From contig JADHNT010000004.1 in the NCBI GenBank assembly GCA_016779385.1, positions 1-54,084 of the forward strand: a stretch of 54,084 nt of DNA, written 5' to 3'. The position numbers were made by a program, and so were the translations under genes. The notes under the pieces are model-generated. The model saw only the letters and a list, made by a program, of their open reading frames with translations, had not been told where the DNA came from and did not search any database. The stretch comes from Pseudomonadales bacterium. Its GTDB lineage: Bacteria; Pseudomonadota; Gammaproteobacteria; Pseudomonadales; Azotimanducaceae. This document shows, piece by piece, positions 46,337 to 54,035 of this stretch. Position 1 is the stretch's first letter. The number at the start of each line of letters is the position of its first letter.

Positions 46337-46376
46337 TTAAATAATTGGTAGAGACAAAAGACAGCGGGAGGCAACC

Positions 46377-46838
46377 ATGAATTTATTGGACAACGAAAAG
46401 CTGCGCTGGAAGCGATTTGTCGGCGGAGATGAGTTTGACTATCCCATCGATTACTCAGCCGCTCTGCTCCAGGCCTACGACGACGGCCATGTGGATCTTC
46501 TTTACTGGTGGGCACCCAATGCGTACTGCCACTTTCACAGGCACACTGCGCGCACAGCCTCCACAGTCCTGGCCGGTGAACTGCATGTCATCGATATCGA
46601 CCCAGAAACGGGCGAAGAAACTCACCGTCGCATCAGAAAGGCGGGGGACTATGCGTGCAAGGAACCTGGCGACGTCCATATGGAACTTGGCGGCCCGGAA
46701 GGGGCTCTTGTGCTGTTCAATCTCTTCAATCCAGAAGGATTGCTGGCCGAAAGCCTAGCCGGCGATGGGACGGTAATCGGTCGTTCCAAGCTCGCTGACA
46801 TTTTAAGGGGTAGCGCGTACCGCTCGGGCATCGCCTGA
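46377..46838 (+). CDS. Cupin-like metal-binding protein
   Basis: This 153-residue protein has a small cupin pattern, with CHFHRHTARTASTVLAGELHVIDID near 51 (His-x-His metal ligands followed by the Glu-containing strand) and YACKEPGDVHMELGGPEGALVLFNL near 93. It should be a single-domain metal-binding cupin; enzyme or sensor role is unknown. The ATG follows GGGAGG. It ends before a hairpin and a convergent operon. Confidence 0.72.
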   Translation: MNLLDNEKLRWKRFVGGDEFDYPIDYSAALLQAYDDGHVDLLYWWAPNAYCHFHRHTARTASTVLAGELHVIDIDPETGEETHRRIRKAGDYACKEPGDVHMELGGPEGALVLFNLFNPEGLLAESLAGDGTVIGRSKLADILRGSAYRSGIA

Positions 46839-46840
46839 GC

Positions 46841-46863
46841 ACCAGCGCACCCCCAGCGCTGGT
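46841..46863. terminator. Hairpin between convergent cupin and PhyH-operon genes
   Basis: ACCAGCGC and GCGCTGGT form an 8-bp stem around a 7-base loop directly after the cupin stop. It has no T run. A second short perfect repeat (AGGGC and GCCCT) follows it. It could end transcription from either side. Confidence 0.45.
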
Positions 46864-46887
46864 CAAGGGGAGGGCAAGCCCTCATTC

Positions 46888-47169
46888 CTAGGATCCAATG
46901 GCCACCCAGCGCTCAAAGATAAATTGAAACTGCAGCTCCCCAAGAAGGGGCTCGGTCGTGCCGACGGGAGATCCCGCCTGAGGCGCTTGCAGAAGACGCC
47001 AACCACTTTCTATCACTTCGAGACCCGTGGCGTAGGGGAAGGCACCGGCCGCCTCCGAACTGGGAAGTGCGGGACCGCCCCCCTTAGCTCCGTCATAAAC
47101 CGCCCAGGCGACCACTTCCGTATCAAGCGCGCTCTCCGCGAGCCATAGATAGAGAAGCTGCTGACGCAT
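46888..47169 (-). CDS. Small protein of unknown function in the P450 operon
   Basis: I do not recognise this 93-residue protein. It starts MRQQLLYLWLAESALDTEVVAWAVYDG and looks soluble, with no signal peptide or metal motif. Its ATG shares one base with the stop of the PhyH-like gene (TAATG), so it should be translated with it. It is the last gene of the P450, PhyH-like, small-protein set and may be a partner or stabiliser of either enzyme. Confidence 0.65.
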   Translation of the reverse strand: MRQQLLYLWLAESALDTEVVAWAVYDGAKGGGPALPSSEAAGAFPYATGLEVIESGWRLLQAPQAGSPVGTTEPLLGELQFQFIFERWVAIGS

Positions 47170-48113
47170 TAACGCTCCCCTGGGCTCAGGGCACCTGCTC
47201 GAACCCGTTGGCGCGTTTGGTAGAAATCCACGTCAAAGGCGGGATCACCGCTCAGATAGCGCCACAGAGCTGCACGCTGCATCTGCTCGTAACGACCCTC
47301 GTGGCCCTTTTGCCAAGGCGCCATACGGCGCAGTCGCTGGGCGACGCTGTGGCTTCCCGGGCGGGCGAAGCTGTGATCCCTGGGGTCGTTGTGGAGGCCC
47401 GGAAAATCAGCCGTGTTCCAGAGGCGCTGCTGAGGAACGCGAGGATTCAGACGAAGCTTGTACATCCACCGATCCTCCCCACTGGGGTTGGGTTGCCCGG
47501 CGTGCCAGAGACCCTGGTGGAAGACGAGGAGGGTCCCCGGAGGGCCGCTATAGTGCTGCTCCCCCAGCACATGCTGGTAGCGAGCAATGCCTTCGGCGCG
47601 GGCACGGCGAAAATGGCTGCCAGGAACAAAGCGGGTGCCGCCGCCCCCCTTTGCCACAGCGGTGGGGAAATAAAACAGCTGAATATCGAAAGCCTGGGCC
47701 GCGGGTTCGAGGACAGCATCGACATGCAGATGCTGTCCTCGGGGCGCCCCTGCCGGAATATGATGGATGAAGTCATGATCAAACACCGGGTTCGATCCAA
47801 CGAGCGATTCAATAATCCCTGCGACGGCCGGCAGCCTCAGCACCTCACCGAGGGCTGAAGGCGCTGGGTAGCAATCCTCCAAGGGCGTTAAACTTTCCGG
47901 GCTTTCGATGGAATCCGACCCCGAAGGAAGCGTTCCCGGGCGTCCGCTGAGCCCGTGGAGCGCTCGCCGAAGCTTCCCCGGCGCGAGCTCCTTCATTTCC
48001 TCCAGTGCGGCCCAGTTAAGGGGCTCAGGGACTAAGGCATCAAAACGCAGAAATCCATCGGCTACGAAATCCGCCATAGCGGCGGTGCTGAGCAAACGAT
48101 GACGGTCCCCCAT
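47169..48113 (-). CDS. Phytanoyl-CoA dioxygenase-like (PhyH) Fe(II)/2-oxoglutarate oxygenase
   Basis: This 314-residue protein has the PhyH-family facial triad: His130-Val-Asp132 in GQHLHVDAVL and His204 in GLWHAGQPNP. Arg215 in SGEDRWMYKLRL is the likely 2-oxoglutarate-binding residue. GGGTRFVPGSH near 157 is also typical. It should hydroxylate an organic substrate with Fe(II), O2 and 2-oxoglutarate. The target is unknown. It begins 17 bp after the P450 stop, so an operon with the P450 is likely and a shared substrate is possible. Confidence 0.83.
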   Translation of the reverse strand: MGDRHRLLSTAAMADFVADGFLRFDALVPEPLNWAALEEMKELAPGKLRRALHGLSGRPGTLPSGSDSIESPESLTPLEDCYPAPSALGEVLRLPAVAGIIESLVGSNPVFDHDFIHHIPAGAPRGQHLHVDAVLEPAAQAFDIQLFYFPTAVAKGGGGTRFVPGSHFRRARAEGIARYQHVLGEQHYSGPPGTLLVFHQGLWHAGQPNPSGEDRWMYKLRLNPRVPQQRLWNTADFPGLHNDPRDHSFARPGSHSVAQRLRRMAPWQKGHEGRYEQMQRAALWRYLSGDPAFDVDFYQTRQRVRAGALSPGER

Positions 48114-48130
48114 GGCGCGCCTTCCGAGGC

Positions 48131-49387
48131 TTAAGCAGCCCGCGCCCTGGGATGAAGCATCACCTGCATGGAGGCATAACCTTTGACAAAATTGGACCGG
48201 ACGCGTTCGGGCTCCGCCAGTACCTCAATGTGTTCGAAGCGCTTTAGCAGCTCCTCCCACAGCACGCGCAGCTGCATTTCTCCGAGCCGATTGCCCATGC
48301 AGCGGTGAATCCCATAGCCGAAGGAGACGTGGCCCCGCGCGTTCGGGCGATCAATGATGAGCCGGTCCGGGTTTTCAAAGGCGCGCTCATCCCGGTTACC
48401 GGAGACGTACCACATCACCACCTTGTCCCCGGCCTTCATGGTTTGGCCTTGGAAAGTGAGGTCTTCCTTAACCGTTCGGCGCATGTGCGCCAAGGGCGTT
48501 TGCCAGCGAATGATTTCCGCCACCATATTGGGAATGAGCTCGGGCTGGGCCTTCACTTTGGCGAAGGCCTCGGGGAACCGGTTCAAGGCGTAAACCCCAC
48601 CGCTGATGGAGTTCCGGGTGGTGTCGTTACCCCCGATGATCAACAGGTTCAACTGACCCATGAAGGTCATGGGATCCATGGCCGCAAAGGCCGGAGACTG
48701 TGCCATTAGCGATATAAAGTCGTTGCCGGGCTTGGCCTCACGCTCTTTCCAGAGGCGGTAAAAGTATTCCAACATGGCATTAAGCTCTTGCCGACGTTTT
48801 TCTTCGCTGACCTTCCCCGAGCCAGTGGCGGAACCGGAGGTGGCAACGTCGGACCAATAGGGCAGGAGGTGGCGATCTTCGAAGGGGAAGTCAAAGAGCG
48901 TGGCGAGCATCTGCGTGGTGAGCTCAATGGAGACCGCTGGCACCCAGTCGAAGGCGTCCCCCACGGGCAGCCCATCGAGAATGGCCGCGACGCGCTGACG
49001 AATGAGCGGCTCGAGGTTGGCCAGTTGCCGCGGCGCCACCGCCGGCTGCACGGCCTTGCGCTCTTCGTCATGAGCTTTACCGTCCGTTCCGATGAAGCTT
49101 CGGGTGCGAAAATCCGGGGGCGGATCCCCGAGGATAATAGTGGGCTCGGAAGAGAACGCCTGGTGGTTCATGTCCACGGCTTTGATGTCATCAAAGCGCG
49201 TGATAGACCAGTAGGGCCCGAAGGCGCTGTCGGCGCAATAGTGCACCGGCGCCTCATCGCGCAGCCGGGCGAAGTAGGGCCGCCAAGCGTCCTGTTCTAG
49301 AAGCCGGGGGTCGGAGACATCAATCGCCTCGAGGGGAAGCGCGTACGGGTCTGCCAGTTGATCGTGCTCTGCGATGGCCTCGGCCAT
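48131..49387 (-). CDS. CYP153-type cytochrome P450
   Basis: This 418-residue P450 has the I-helix GGNDTTRN near 250, EIIRWQTPLAHMRRT near 291, and the heme loop FGYGIHRCMGNRL with Cys363. Several segments match CYP153A alkane hydroxylases as I remember them: SAFGPYWSITRFDDIKAVD, SIELTTQMLATLFDFPFEDR, DKVVMWYVSGNRDE. It should hydroxylate the terminal carbon of alkanes or fatty acids. CYP153 needs a ferredoxin and a reductase, which usually lie next to it; none is seen here. The frame starts with ATG at 49387. Confidence 0.88.
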   Translation of the reverse strand: MAEAIAEHDQLADPYALPLEAIDVSDPRLLEQDAWRPYFARLRDEAPVHYCADSAFGPYWSITRFDDIKAVDMNHQAFSSEPTIILGDPPPDFRTRSFIGTDGKAHDEERKAVQPAVAPRQLANLEPLIRQRVAAILDGLPVGDAFDWVPAVSIELTTQMLATLFDFPFEDRHLLPYWSDVATSGSATGSGKVSEEKRRQELNAMLEYFYRLWKEREAKPGNDFISLMAQSPAFAAMDPMTFMGQLNLLIIGGNDTTRNSISGGVYALNRFPEAFAKVKAQPELIPNMVAEIIRWQTPLAHMRRTVKEDLTFQGQTMKAGDKVVMWYVSGNRDERAFENPDRLIIDRPNARGHVSFGYGIHRCMGNRLGEMQLRVLWEELLKRFEHIEVLAEPERVRSNFVKGYASMQVMLHPRARAA

Positions 49388-49470
49388 GGGGTGCCCTCCC
49401 AGGGTGCGGGCGACCTCAAGGCCACCTCGTCATTAGCTATTCCCCGAGTGTAGGCATTCTCGGGCCTGGG

Positions 49471-49503
49471 AAAAAGCACCCCTCAAGGGCTTTCCTTAAA
49501 GCC
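49471..49503 (-). terminator. Hairpin after the LysE-type gene
   Basis: GGCTTT (49488-49493) and AAAGCC (49498-49503) form a 6-bp stem around a 4-base loop just beyond the minus-strand LysE-type stop. Five T residues on the minus strand follow about 12 bases further on. It is a weak terminator candidate before the P450 operon. Confidence 0.4.
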
Positions 49504-49508
49504 TTTCC

Positions 49509-50129
49509 TTAAGGGTTGGGGAGGCTCCCCCACAGCGCCAGGGCGAGAAGGAGGAGGATGGCCGCGATCACGCTATCAAGGACGCGCCAGGCCCGGGGCG
49601 TTTTCAGGAGGGGGACGAGCAGACGCGCACCGTAAACCAAGCTCGTGAACCAAACCGCACTCGCGCTGACCGCCCCCGCCAGGAAGGCAAGTTGCACGGC
49701 GCCGTCAAAACGACTGCCCACGGCGCCGACGAGGCCCACCGTATCCAGATACACGTGGGGATTTAGGAAAGTGATTGCCAGGAAGGTCAGCGCCGCGGAT
49801 CCGGGGGAGGGGGCTCGACTTGCGGCCTGGGTGTTGTCAAGTGCCTCCCCCTGCCAAGCCCGGCGAAGCGCCGCCCCGCCGTAGAGCACGAGCATGGCCA
49901 CGCCCCCAAGGGTCAGCCAGCGCAGGGTGTCGGGATAGGCCGTCACTACCGATCCGAGGCCCAGCACCCCCAGGGCCATGAGAAGCCCGTCAGAACCGAC
50001 CGCGGCCAGCACCAGCGGTCCGCGATAATGCAGGCCGAGGCCCATACGCAGAAGAAATAGGTTCTGCCCCCCCAGGGCGATGATCAAGGAAAGAGAGAGG
50101 CCGAAGCCGGCACTGAGGGCAGAGAACAT
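49509..50129 (-). CDS. LysE/ArgO-family amino-acid exporter
   Basis: This 206-residue inner-membrane protein has about six hydrophobic segments. It begins MFSALSAGFGLSLSLIIALGGQN, and has TFLNPHVYLDTVGLVGAVG near 118, the pattern of ArgO/LysE exporters for Lys or Arg. The ATG at 50129 is preferred to a TTG at 50144; neither has a strong Shine-Dalgarno. It is divergent from the GST gene across 83 bp. The solute is inferred only from the family. Confidence 0.85.
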   Translation of the reverse strand: MFSALSAGFGLSLSLIIALGGQNLFLLRMGLGLHYRGPLVLAAVGSDGLLMALGVLGLGSVVTAYPDTLRWLTLGGVAMLVLYGGAALRRAWQGEALDNTQAASRAPSPGSAALTFLAITFLNPHVYLDTVGLVGAVGSRFDGAVQLAFLAGAVSASAVWFTSLVYGARLLVPLLKTPRAWRVLDSVIAAILLLLALALWGSLPNP

Positions 50130-50212
50130 GATCGAGACTCGCAAGAGCAGGCGCTAGAAATCGCTCGACCCTTCCCCTAGGCTCAGGGTCATTCTATGAG
50201 GGGAGCAATACC

Positions 50213-50818
50213 ATGAAAGTTTATCACGCCCGAAATACCCGATCCCTGCGCATTCTGTGGCTCCTAGAGGAGCTGGGGCTGCCCTATGACGTCGAGATTT
50301 TTGATCTCGGCGCGCCAGAGATGCGCAGCGAAGCCTACCGGAAGGTCCACCCCATGGGGCGCGTGCCGGCCCTCCAGGATGGGGAAGTCATCCTCCATGA
50401 ATCCGGGGCCATCGTGGAATATGTGCTGGCCCGACACGGAGCCGGGCGCCTTGTGCCCGCGGTAAACGATCAGGCCTTCCCAGCCTACCTACAGTGGCTT
50501 CACTACGCCGAGGGCATGATGATGCCCCAGGTCAACCTCATTATGGTGGAAACGCGATTCCTGCCTCCAGAGAAGCAAAACCCCACCAATCTCGCTCGGG
50601 CCCAAAAGCTGCTGGCTAAGAGCCTCGACGCGGTGGAAGGGGGCCTAGCGGGCAAGGATTATCTGGCCGGGGACTTTTCCGGCGCGGACATCATGACCGG
50701 CCACGCCTGCCACGCTGCGGAAAGCCTGGGCATTCCTATGGAGGCGCTTCCAAATACGGCGGCCTACGTCGCCCGGCTTCGGGCGCGCCCGGCCTTTGCC
50801 GCTGCCCTAGGGCGCTAG
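50213..50818 (+). CDS. Glutathione S-transferase family protein
   Basis: This 201-residue protein has a thioredoxin-like N-terminal domain with RSLRILWLLEELGLPYDVE, HPMGRVPAL and LHESGAIVEYVL, then an alpha-helical C-terminal domain with DYLAGDFSGADIM. These are glutathione-binding signatures. It should bind glutathione and conjugate or reduce an electrophile. ATG follows GAGGGGAGC. The next gene starts 9 bp after its stop, so it is likely cotranscribed with the HMG-CoA-lyase-family gene. Confidence 0.88.
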   Translation: MKVYHARNTRSLRILWLLEELGLPYDVEIFDLGAPEMRSEAYRKVHPMGRVPALQDGEVILHESGAIVEYVLARHGAGRLVPAVNDQAFPAYLQWLHYAEGMMMPQVNLIMVETRFLPPEKQNPTNLARAQKLLAKSLDAVEGGLAGKDYLAGDFSGADIMTGHACHAAESLGIPMEALPNTAAYVARLRARPAFAAALGR

Positions 50819-50827
50819 ACCCTTCCC

Positions 50828-51745
50828 ATGACCACGCTCATGGAGGTGAGCCCCCGGGACGGGCTGCAGAACGAGGCCAAGCCGATCTCGACCCCGCAGA
50901 AGCTGGCGCTCATCAGGAAGGCCCTGGACGCCGGGGTGAAGCGCATCGAGGTCACCAGCTTCGTCCACCCAAAAAAGGTCCCCCAGTTGGCGGACGCCGA
51001 GGCCCTCTGCGCAGCCCTCGGGCCTCGCCCCGGAGTTTCCTTGACCGGGCTCGTAATGAACCTCCGCGGCGTGGAGCGGGCTATTGCTACCGAGGTGGTC
51101 GACGATATCGGCATGGTGATTCCGGCGAGCGATGCCTTCGCCCAGCGCAATCAGGGAATGGGCGTAGAAGCCGCCTGCGAGGAAGCCCTTCGGGTTTTTG
51201 AGCGGGCGGCCCAAGCGGGCAAAAGCTACCAGCTCACCATCGCCGTGGCTTTTGGCTGTCCCTTCTCCGGCACGACACCCCTCGAGCAATGCGTCGCCTT
51301 GGCCGAACGTTTTGCAGGCGCAGGGCTTCGCGAATTCGCCCTCGCCGACACCATTGGGGTCGCGGCGCCTCGAGAGGTGACCGCCGCCTTTGGCGCCGTA
51401 GGCACCGTCCTCGGCAGCGCCACGCCGCTCCGGGCCCATTTCCACAATACCCGGGGCCTGGGCATCGCCAACGCTCTAGCCGCCCGAGACCAGGGCGTCG
51501 AAACCCTTGATGCAAGCATCGGAGGCATCGGCGGGTGTCCCTTCGCGCCTGGCGCGACCGGTAACATCGCCACGGAAGAATTGCTCTACGCCCTAGGGCG
51601 GATGGGAGAAGGGTTGCCAATATCCCTTGACGGCATCCTAGAAGCCGCTGCGCTGGTAGAGGCGGCACTGGAGCGCCCTCTACCATCCCTCATCTACCGC
51701 GCGGGGTTGCCCCCTAGGGGCGAGGAAACGGGCAGCGCCAGCTGA
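50828..51745 (+). CDS. Hydroxymethylglutaryl-CoA lyase family enzyme
   Basis: This 305-residue TIM-barrel lyase starts MTTLMEVSPRDGLQNEAK, with VTSFVHPKKVPQLADAE near 44, HFHNTRGLGIANA near 202 and GGIGGCPFAPGATGNIATEE near 234. The catalytic Arg (PRDG), the metal His pair (HFHN) and the flexible Cys loop match HMG-CoA lyase, which cleaves HMG-CoA to acetoacetate and acetyl-CoA in leucine breakdown. Close relatives act on other 3-hydroxy-3-methylacyl-CoAs. Its last 52 bp overlap the response regulator gene on the other strand. Confidence 0.9.
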   Translation: MTTLMEVSPRDGLQNEAKPISTPQKLALIRKALDAGVKRIEVTSFVHPKKVPQLADAEALCAALGPRPGVSLTGLVMNLRGVERAIATEVVDDIGMVIPASDAFAQRNQGMGVEAACEEALRVFERAAQAGKSYQLTIAVAFGCPFSGTTPLEQCVALAERFAGAGLREFALADTIGVAAPREVTAAFGAVGTVLGSATPLRAHFHNTRGLGIANALAARDQGVETLDASIGGIGGCPFAPGATGNIATEELLYALGRMGEGLPISLDGILEAAALVEAALERPLPSLIYRAGLPPRGEETGSAS

Positions 51746-52398
51746 TAGCCCTGGCCTCGAACAGCCACGATACTTCCAGGCCCAAGCTTCTGCCGCAGCT
51801 TACCCACGGCCACATCGATGTGCCGCTGCCCAGAAGAAAGGGGCTGGGACCCACTGTCCCGAGCGAGCACCTCTCGGCGCAGCACTTCCTGGGGGTGGCG
51901 TAGAAAGGTTGTGAGCAAGTGAAACTCTTGCTCCGTAAGGGGAATGGTTTTGCCCTGACGCTCTAGGGCACGGCGCTCCACCCGTAGGCGTGCATTTCCA
52001 ATCAGTTGATCCTGCTGCGCACCCTGGGGGGTTCCCTGGCGGCGCAGAATCACACGAATGCGCGCGAAGAGTTCCGCCTCATCGAAGGGTTTGGTGATGT
52101 AGTCCTCAGCCCCGAGCTCCAAGGTGAGGACCTTCTCTAGACTGCTGGTCTCACCACTCAGCATGAGAAAGGGGATGCCCCGGCCACCGAGCCAACGCCC
52201 AAAGTCATAGCTCTTACCGCTGCCCAAGCGAAGGTCGAGGAGAACTAGGTCCGGGAGGGTCTGGGCAGCTCGTCGCCCGGCTTCGAGGGAATCCGCTACC
52301 GTAACGTCGTAACCTTCCAGTTGCAGGAGAGCCACAAGCGTGCCGCGAAGCGCGGGGTCGTCATCCACAACCAGGAGCTGAAACCGGCGATCAGCCAC
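51694..52398 (-). CDS. OmpR/PhoB-family response regulator
   Basis: This 234-residue protein has a receiver domain with the acidic pocket (VVDDDP), phosphoacceptor Asp55 in LVLLDLRLG and Lys103 in ITKPFD. A C-terminal winged-helix DNA-binding domain follows, with LTEQEFHLLTTFLRHPQEVLRREVLAR and RHIDVAVGKLRQKLG. The start is GTG at 52398 after AAGGAGGG. It is divergent from the histidine kinase gene at 52542 and probably its partner. A long inverted repeat lies between the two. Its last 52 bp overlap the HMG-CoA-lyase-family gene tail-to-tail. Confidence 0.92.
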   Translation of the reverse strand: MADRRFQLLVVDDDPALRGTLVALLQLEGYDVTVADSLEAGRRAAQTLPDLVLLDLRLGSGKSYDFGRWLGGRGIPFLMLSGETSSLEKVLTLELGAEDYITKPFDEAELFARIRVILRRQGTPQGAQQDQLIGNARLRVERRALERQGKTIPLTEQEFHLLTTFLRHPQEVLRREVLARDSGSQPLSSGQRHIDVAVGKLRQKLGPGSIVAVRGQGYQLALPVSSPLGGNPAR

Positions 52399-52413
52399 GG
52401 GAGCCCTCCTTCA

Positions 52414-52472
52414 GGAAAGGGTTAATGTAAGCAGAGCTTGCATGACCTCGCCAGTGCTTACCCACCCTTTCC
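52414..52472. repeat. Imperfect inverted repeat in the regulator/kinase divergent gap
   Basis: GGAAAGGGTTAATGTAAGC (52414-52432) and GCTTACCCACCCTTTCC (52456-52472) pair over most of their length around a 23-base spacer. The arms lie between the divergent response regulator and kinase genes, next to the regulator start. This could be the operator of the regulator, since OmpR/PhoB-type proteins often control their own genes, or a hairpin in the regulator leader. Confidence 0.6.
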
Positions 52473-52541
52473 AAGAACCGGAAGGTTTCTTATCCTTCGC
52501 CCTACGGAAGTGTCCCAGGAGCGGGGCGGCAGGAGGGTGCC

Positions 52542-54035
52542 ATGGATGAAGGCCTACAAGCACGCCTAGACCAAGCCATGGCTCAGGCTGCGGCGGAAGG
52601 AACGCTTGACAGCCTTCTAGCGCTACCTGAGGGCACCACCTTTTTGTTTGTAGATGAAAAGGGACAGATCACCGAGGTTTGGGGCGCCCAGGAATCCTGG
52701 CAACAGGCCTGCGAAGGCCTCGCCCTAGCCGCGCTCCTTTCGCCTAACGCCGCTCGCGCCCCCGGGGCGCTCGCGGAGCTCTTCGATGCCCTCTCTGCCG
52801 GGCGCTCTATCGACGTCTTCCCCCTCTTTCTCGAGCGGGAAAACGGGGCTCCCGAGGTTGTTCGCATCGTCGCCCGTCCTCAGCTGCGCAAAGGCGTGGC
52901 GGGGCACAGGCTCTGCCTCCTCGATGAGTCGGACCTCTGGAAAGCCCTCGATACGGCCATGGCAACGGTGCAAAGCCAGTCCGCCCTAGCTGAAACGGTG
53001 CCGGCGCCGCTCCTTGTCCTCGATCCCCAGGGGAATATCGAAATCCTAAATGATGCCCTGGCGCGGCTTCTGGATCTCCCGGAGGGCGGGCTTCTGCAAC
53101 GCCCCTTGAGCGCCCTTGAGCGTTGGGCCCGGCTCCCGGAGGGCATGCTCGCAGAAGCCATCCACAGCGCGCTCGAGCCGGAAGCGGCGTCCGAAGGCCG
53201 GCCCCTTCGCCTACGCGATGGACTAGGCAATCCTCATTGGCTGGTCCCCGCAGCGGCGCCCCTGCAGCAGCCCGACGGGATGCACACCATGGTTCTGTTC
53301 ACCGAGGTCACGCACTTCGAGATGAGCAAGCAGGCGCAGGTCGACACGGAGCGAGAGGCGGCCCTCAACCTCCTCAGCCACAGCATCCTCCATGATCTCA
53401 ATAACGTCATGACTGTAATTTCCGCGGCCAGCCGCCTGCTCGATCAGCCGAGCGCTTACCCATCGGCGAAGGAAGATCTCGGCGTCGCCGTAGAGGGGGC
53501 GAAGCAGCTCATTGCCAGGCTTCGGGATCGGGAACTGGGCCGCCCTCGGCGTGCCGAGCATCAGTCCCTCGCGGAAGCCATTCGCTTAGTCTGTGAGGGC
53601 TTTCGCGCGACGCTCCGCTCGGACGTAATGCTAGAGGTCGGCTCCCTCATTGCGGCAGGCATCTTCGCCCCGCCGGGGGACTTCCAGCGCGCGCTGCTTA
53701 ACCTCCTTAAGAACGGCGCGGAAGCCATCGAAGGGCAGGGCGTCATCACCGTCAGCAGCCACTGGCTGAAGCCCGGAGAGCAAATCCAGATCCTGGTGAC
53801 GGATTCGGGGCGGGGCATGGTACCCAGCGAACGGGCCCGGGTCTTCGAACCCTATTTCAGCACGAAAACGGGGAACGAAGATCGAGGTCTGGGCCTGACT
53901 CAGGTGGCGCGCATGGCCGCTTCGGCCGGCGGTGAAGTGGAGGTGAAGTCCAGCGCCCCCGGAGAAACGGTGCTGGCCCTCACCCTGCCGGCCCAGCCAT
54001 CGGTGTTCTACGACCGAGTCGACTCCGACGCCTAG
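52542..54035 (+). CDS. Sensor histidine kinase with PAS-like domains, soluble
   Basis: This 497-residue protein has no clear transmembrane helix. Two PAS-like regions are seen, one near residues 30-125 and one from about 150 with APLLVLDPQGNIEILNDALARLLDLP. The kinase core shows the H box SILHDLNNVMTVISA with His284, N box LLNLLKNGAEAI, G1 VTDSGRGM, F box VFEPYFSTK and G2 GLGLTQV. It resembles NtrB-like cytosolic kinases and should phosphorylate the divergent regulator. The signal sensed is unknown. ATG follows GGAGGGTGCC. Confidence 0.9.
   Translation: MDEGLQARLDQAMAQAAAEGTLDSLLALPEGTTFLFVDEKGQITEVWGAQESWQQACEGLALAALLSPNAARAPGALAELFDALSAGRSIDVFPLFLERENGAPEVVRIVARPQLRKGVAGHRLCLLDESDLWKALDTAMATVQSQSALAETVPAPLLVLDPQGNIEILNDALARLLDLPEGGLLQRPLSALERWARLPEGMLAEAIHSALEPEAASEGRPLRLRDGLGNPHWLVPAAAPLQQPDGMHTMVLFTEVTHFEMSKQAQVDTEREAALNLLSHSILHDLNNVMTVISAASRLLDQPSAYPSAKEDLGVAVEGAKQLIARLRDRELGRPRRAEHQSLAEAIRLVCEGFRATLRSDVMLEVGSLIAAGIFAPPGDFQRALLNLLKNGAEAIEGQGVITVSSHWLKPGEQIQILVTDSGRGMVPSERARVFEPYFSTKTGNEDRGLGLTQVARMAASAGGEVEVKSSAPGETVLALTLPAQPSVFYDRVDSDA

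Noticed and set aside
45175-48202. 13-base direct repeat AATTGGACCGGAC near 45175 and 48190
   Set aside because: The second copy is inside the P450 coding sequence, and repeats of this length are expected by chance in 54 kb. It is not evidence for an attachment site.
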